From NCBI RefSeq assembly GCF_036226405.1, contig NZ_CP108464.1, forward strand, positions 6,944,001 to 7,008,000: a DNA stretch of 64,000 nucleotides, read 5' to 3'. The DNA is from Streptomyces sp. NBC_01260 (lineage in GTDB: Bacteria; Actinomycetota; Actinomycetes; Streptomycetales; Streptomycetaceae). The first letter of the stretch is position 1. Each line of letters starts with the position of its first letter. Under the pieces are notes generated by a model, which was not told where the DNA came from, ran no database searches, and worked only from the letters and a program-made list of their open reading frames with translations. The translations under genes and the position numbers were made by a program. Below, one piece after another: positions 63,882 to 64,000 of the stretch.

Positions 63882-64000
63882 ATGACCGTACGGCGAGTAA
63901 TGGGCATCGAGACCGAGTACGGGATCTCCGTGCCCGGCCACCCCAACGCCAATGCCATGCTCACCTCGTCCCAGATCGTCAACGCCTACGCGGCGGCGAT
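63882..64000 (+). CDS. dop: Pup deamidase/depupylase Dop, N-terminal fragment (cut by window edge)
   Basis: Only 39 codons are visible. They read MTVRRVMGIETEYGISVPG then HPNANAMLTSSQIVNAYA, the start of Dop, with the metal-binding GIETEYG block. Dop converts Pup-Gln to Pup-Glu and removes Pup from substrates. AAGGAGGG precedes the ATG. Its place after arc is the standard Pup-proteasome gene order; pup and the 20S genes should follow outside the window. Confidence 0.95.
   Translation, partial: MTVRRVMGIETEYGISVPGHPNANAMLTSSQIVNAYAAA

Overview
The window is high-GC actinobacterial chromosome, almost certainly Streptomyces. The evidence is a chaplin gene pair, a glycerol (gylR-glpF-glpK-glpD) operon, mycothiol enzymes (mshC and S-(hydroxymethyl)mycothiol dehydrogenase), the start of the Pup-proteasome locus (arc, dop), strong third-position GC bias and many leaderless or GTG starts. 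From memory, the gene order resembles the region around SCO1640-SCO1690 of S. coelicolor; this was not checked by alignment.

Layout. 1-5.6 kb: tail of a FUSC-type protein, an ASCH protein, a YedY-like molybdoenzyme with its cytochrome b partner, and a gluconate locus (gntP, gntK, divergent FadR-type regulator). 5.6-9.5 kb: multicopper oxidase, then a mycothiol-dependent formaldehyde detoxification pair. 9.5-17 kb: pseudouridine synthase, a 158-bp MITE-like repeat, two tandem related membrane-anchored proteins, a degenerate SGNH esterase and a GH2 beta-galactosidase. 17-19.2 kb: small GNAT and hypothetical genes, then a frameshifted tyrosine-integrase relic beside tRNA-Leu(GAG), the scar of a lost integrative element. 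19.3-22.1 kb: M20 peptidase and chaplins. 22-29.7 kb: hypothetical protein, a RecD2-like protein that has lost its ATPase motifs, aldo/keto reductase, LLM oxidoreductase, ferritin-like protein, CorA. 29.7-37.7 kb: a conserved actinobacterial block (histidine phosphatase, DUF3090, an atypical kinase-like protein, mshC, parJ) into which a secreted GH31 enzyme is placed. 37.9-44.7 kb: L-fuconate/deoxysugar catabolic cluster with its own ABC importer and GntR regulator. 44.9-49.9 kb: glycerol operon. 50-54.5 kb: metH and a HAD phosphatase. 54.8-56.5 kb: orphan peptide-binding lipoprotein. 56.5-64 kb: orphan response regulator in an operon with a RecB-like Fe-S nuclease, M50 protease, trmI, secreted protein, ferredoxin, arc and the start of dop.

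How it fits together. Conserved housekeeping (Met synthesis, mycothiol, protein turnover, chromosome segregation, glycerol use) is interleaved with sugar-use modules (gluconate, beta-galactosides, alpha-glycosides, fucose-type sugars). Most sugar modules carry a visible local operator: paired GTCGTAC sites for gluconate, ACATCNGATGT sites for the fuconate cluster, GTTCGRCAATGCYGA sites for glycerol, and a LacI-like palindrome at the beta-galactosidase. Long perfect inverted repeats separate most convergent genes.

The best candidates for undescribed biology are the phosphatase/DUF3090/kinase-like trio next to mshC, the ATPase-dead RecD2-like protein, the response regulator co-transcribed with a nuclease, and the pair of mutually exclusive hairpins inside the fuconate transport operon.
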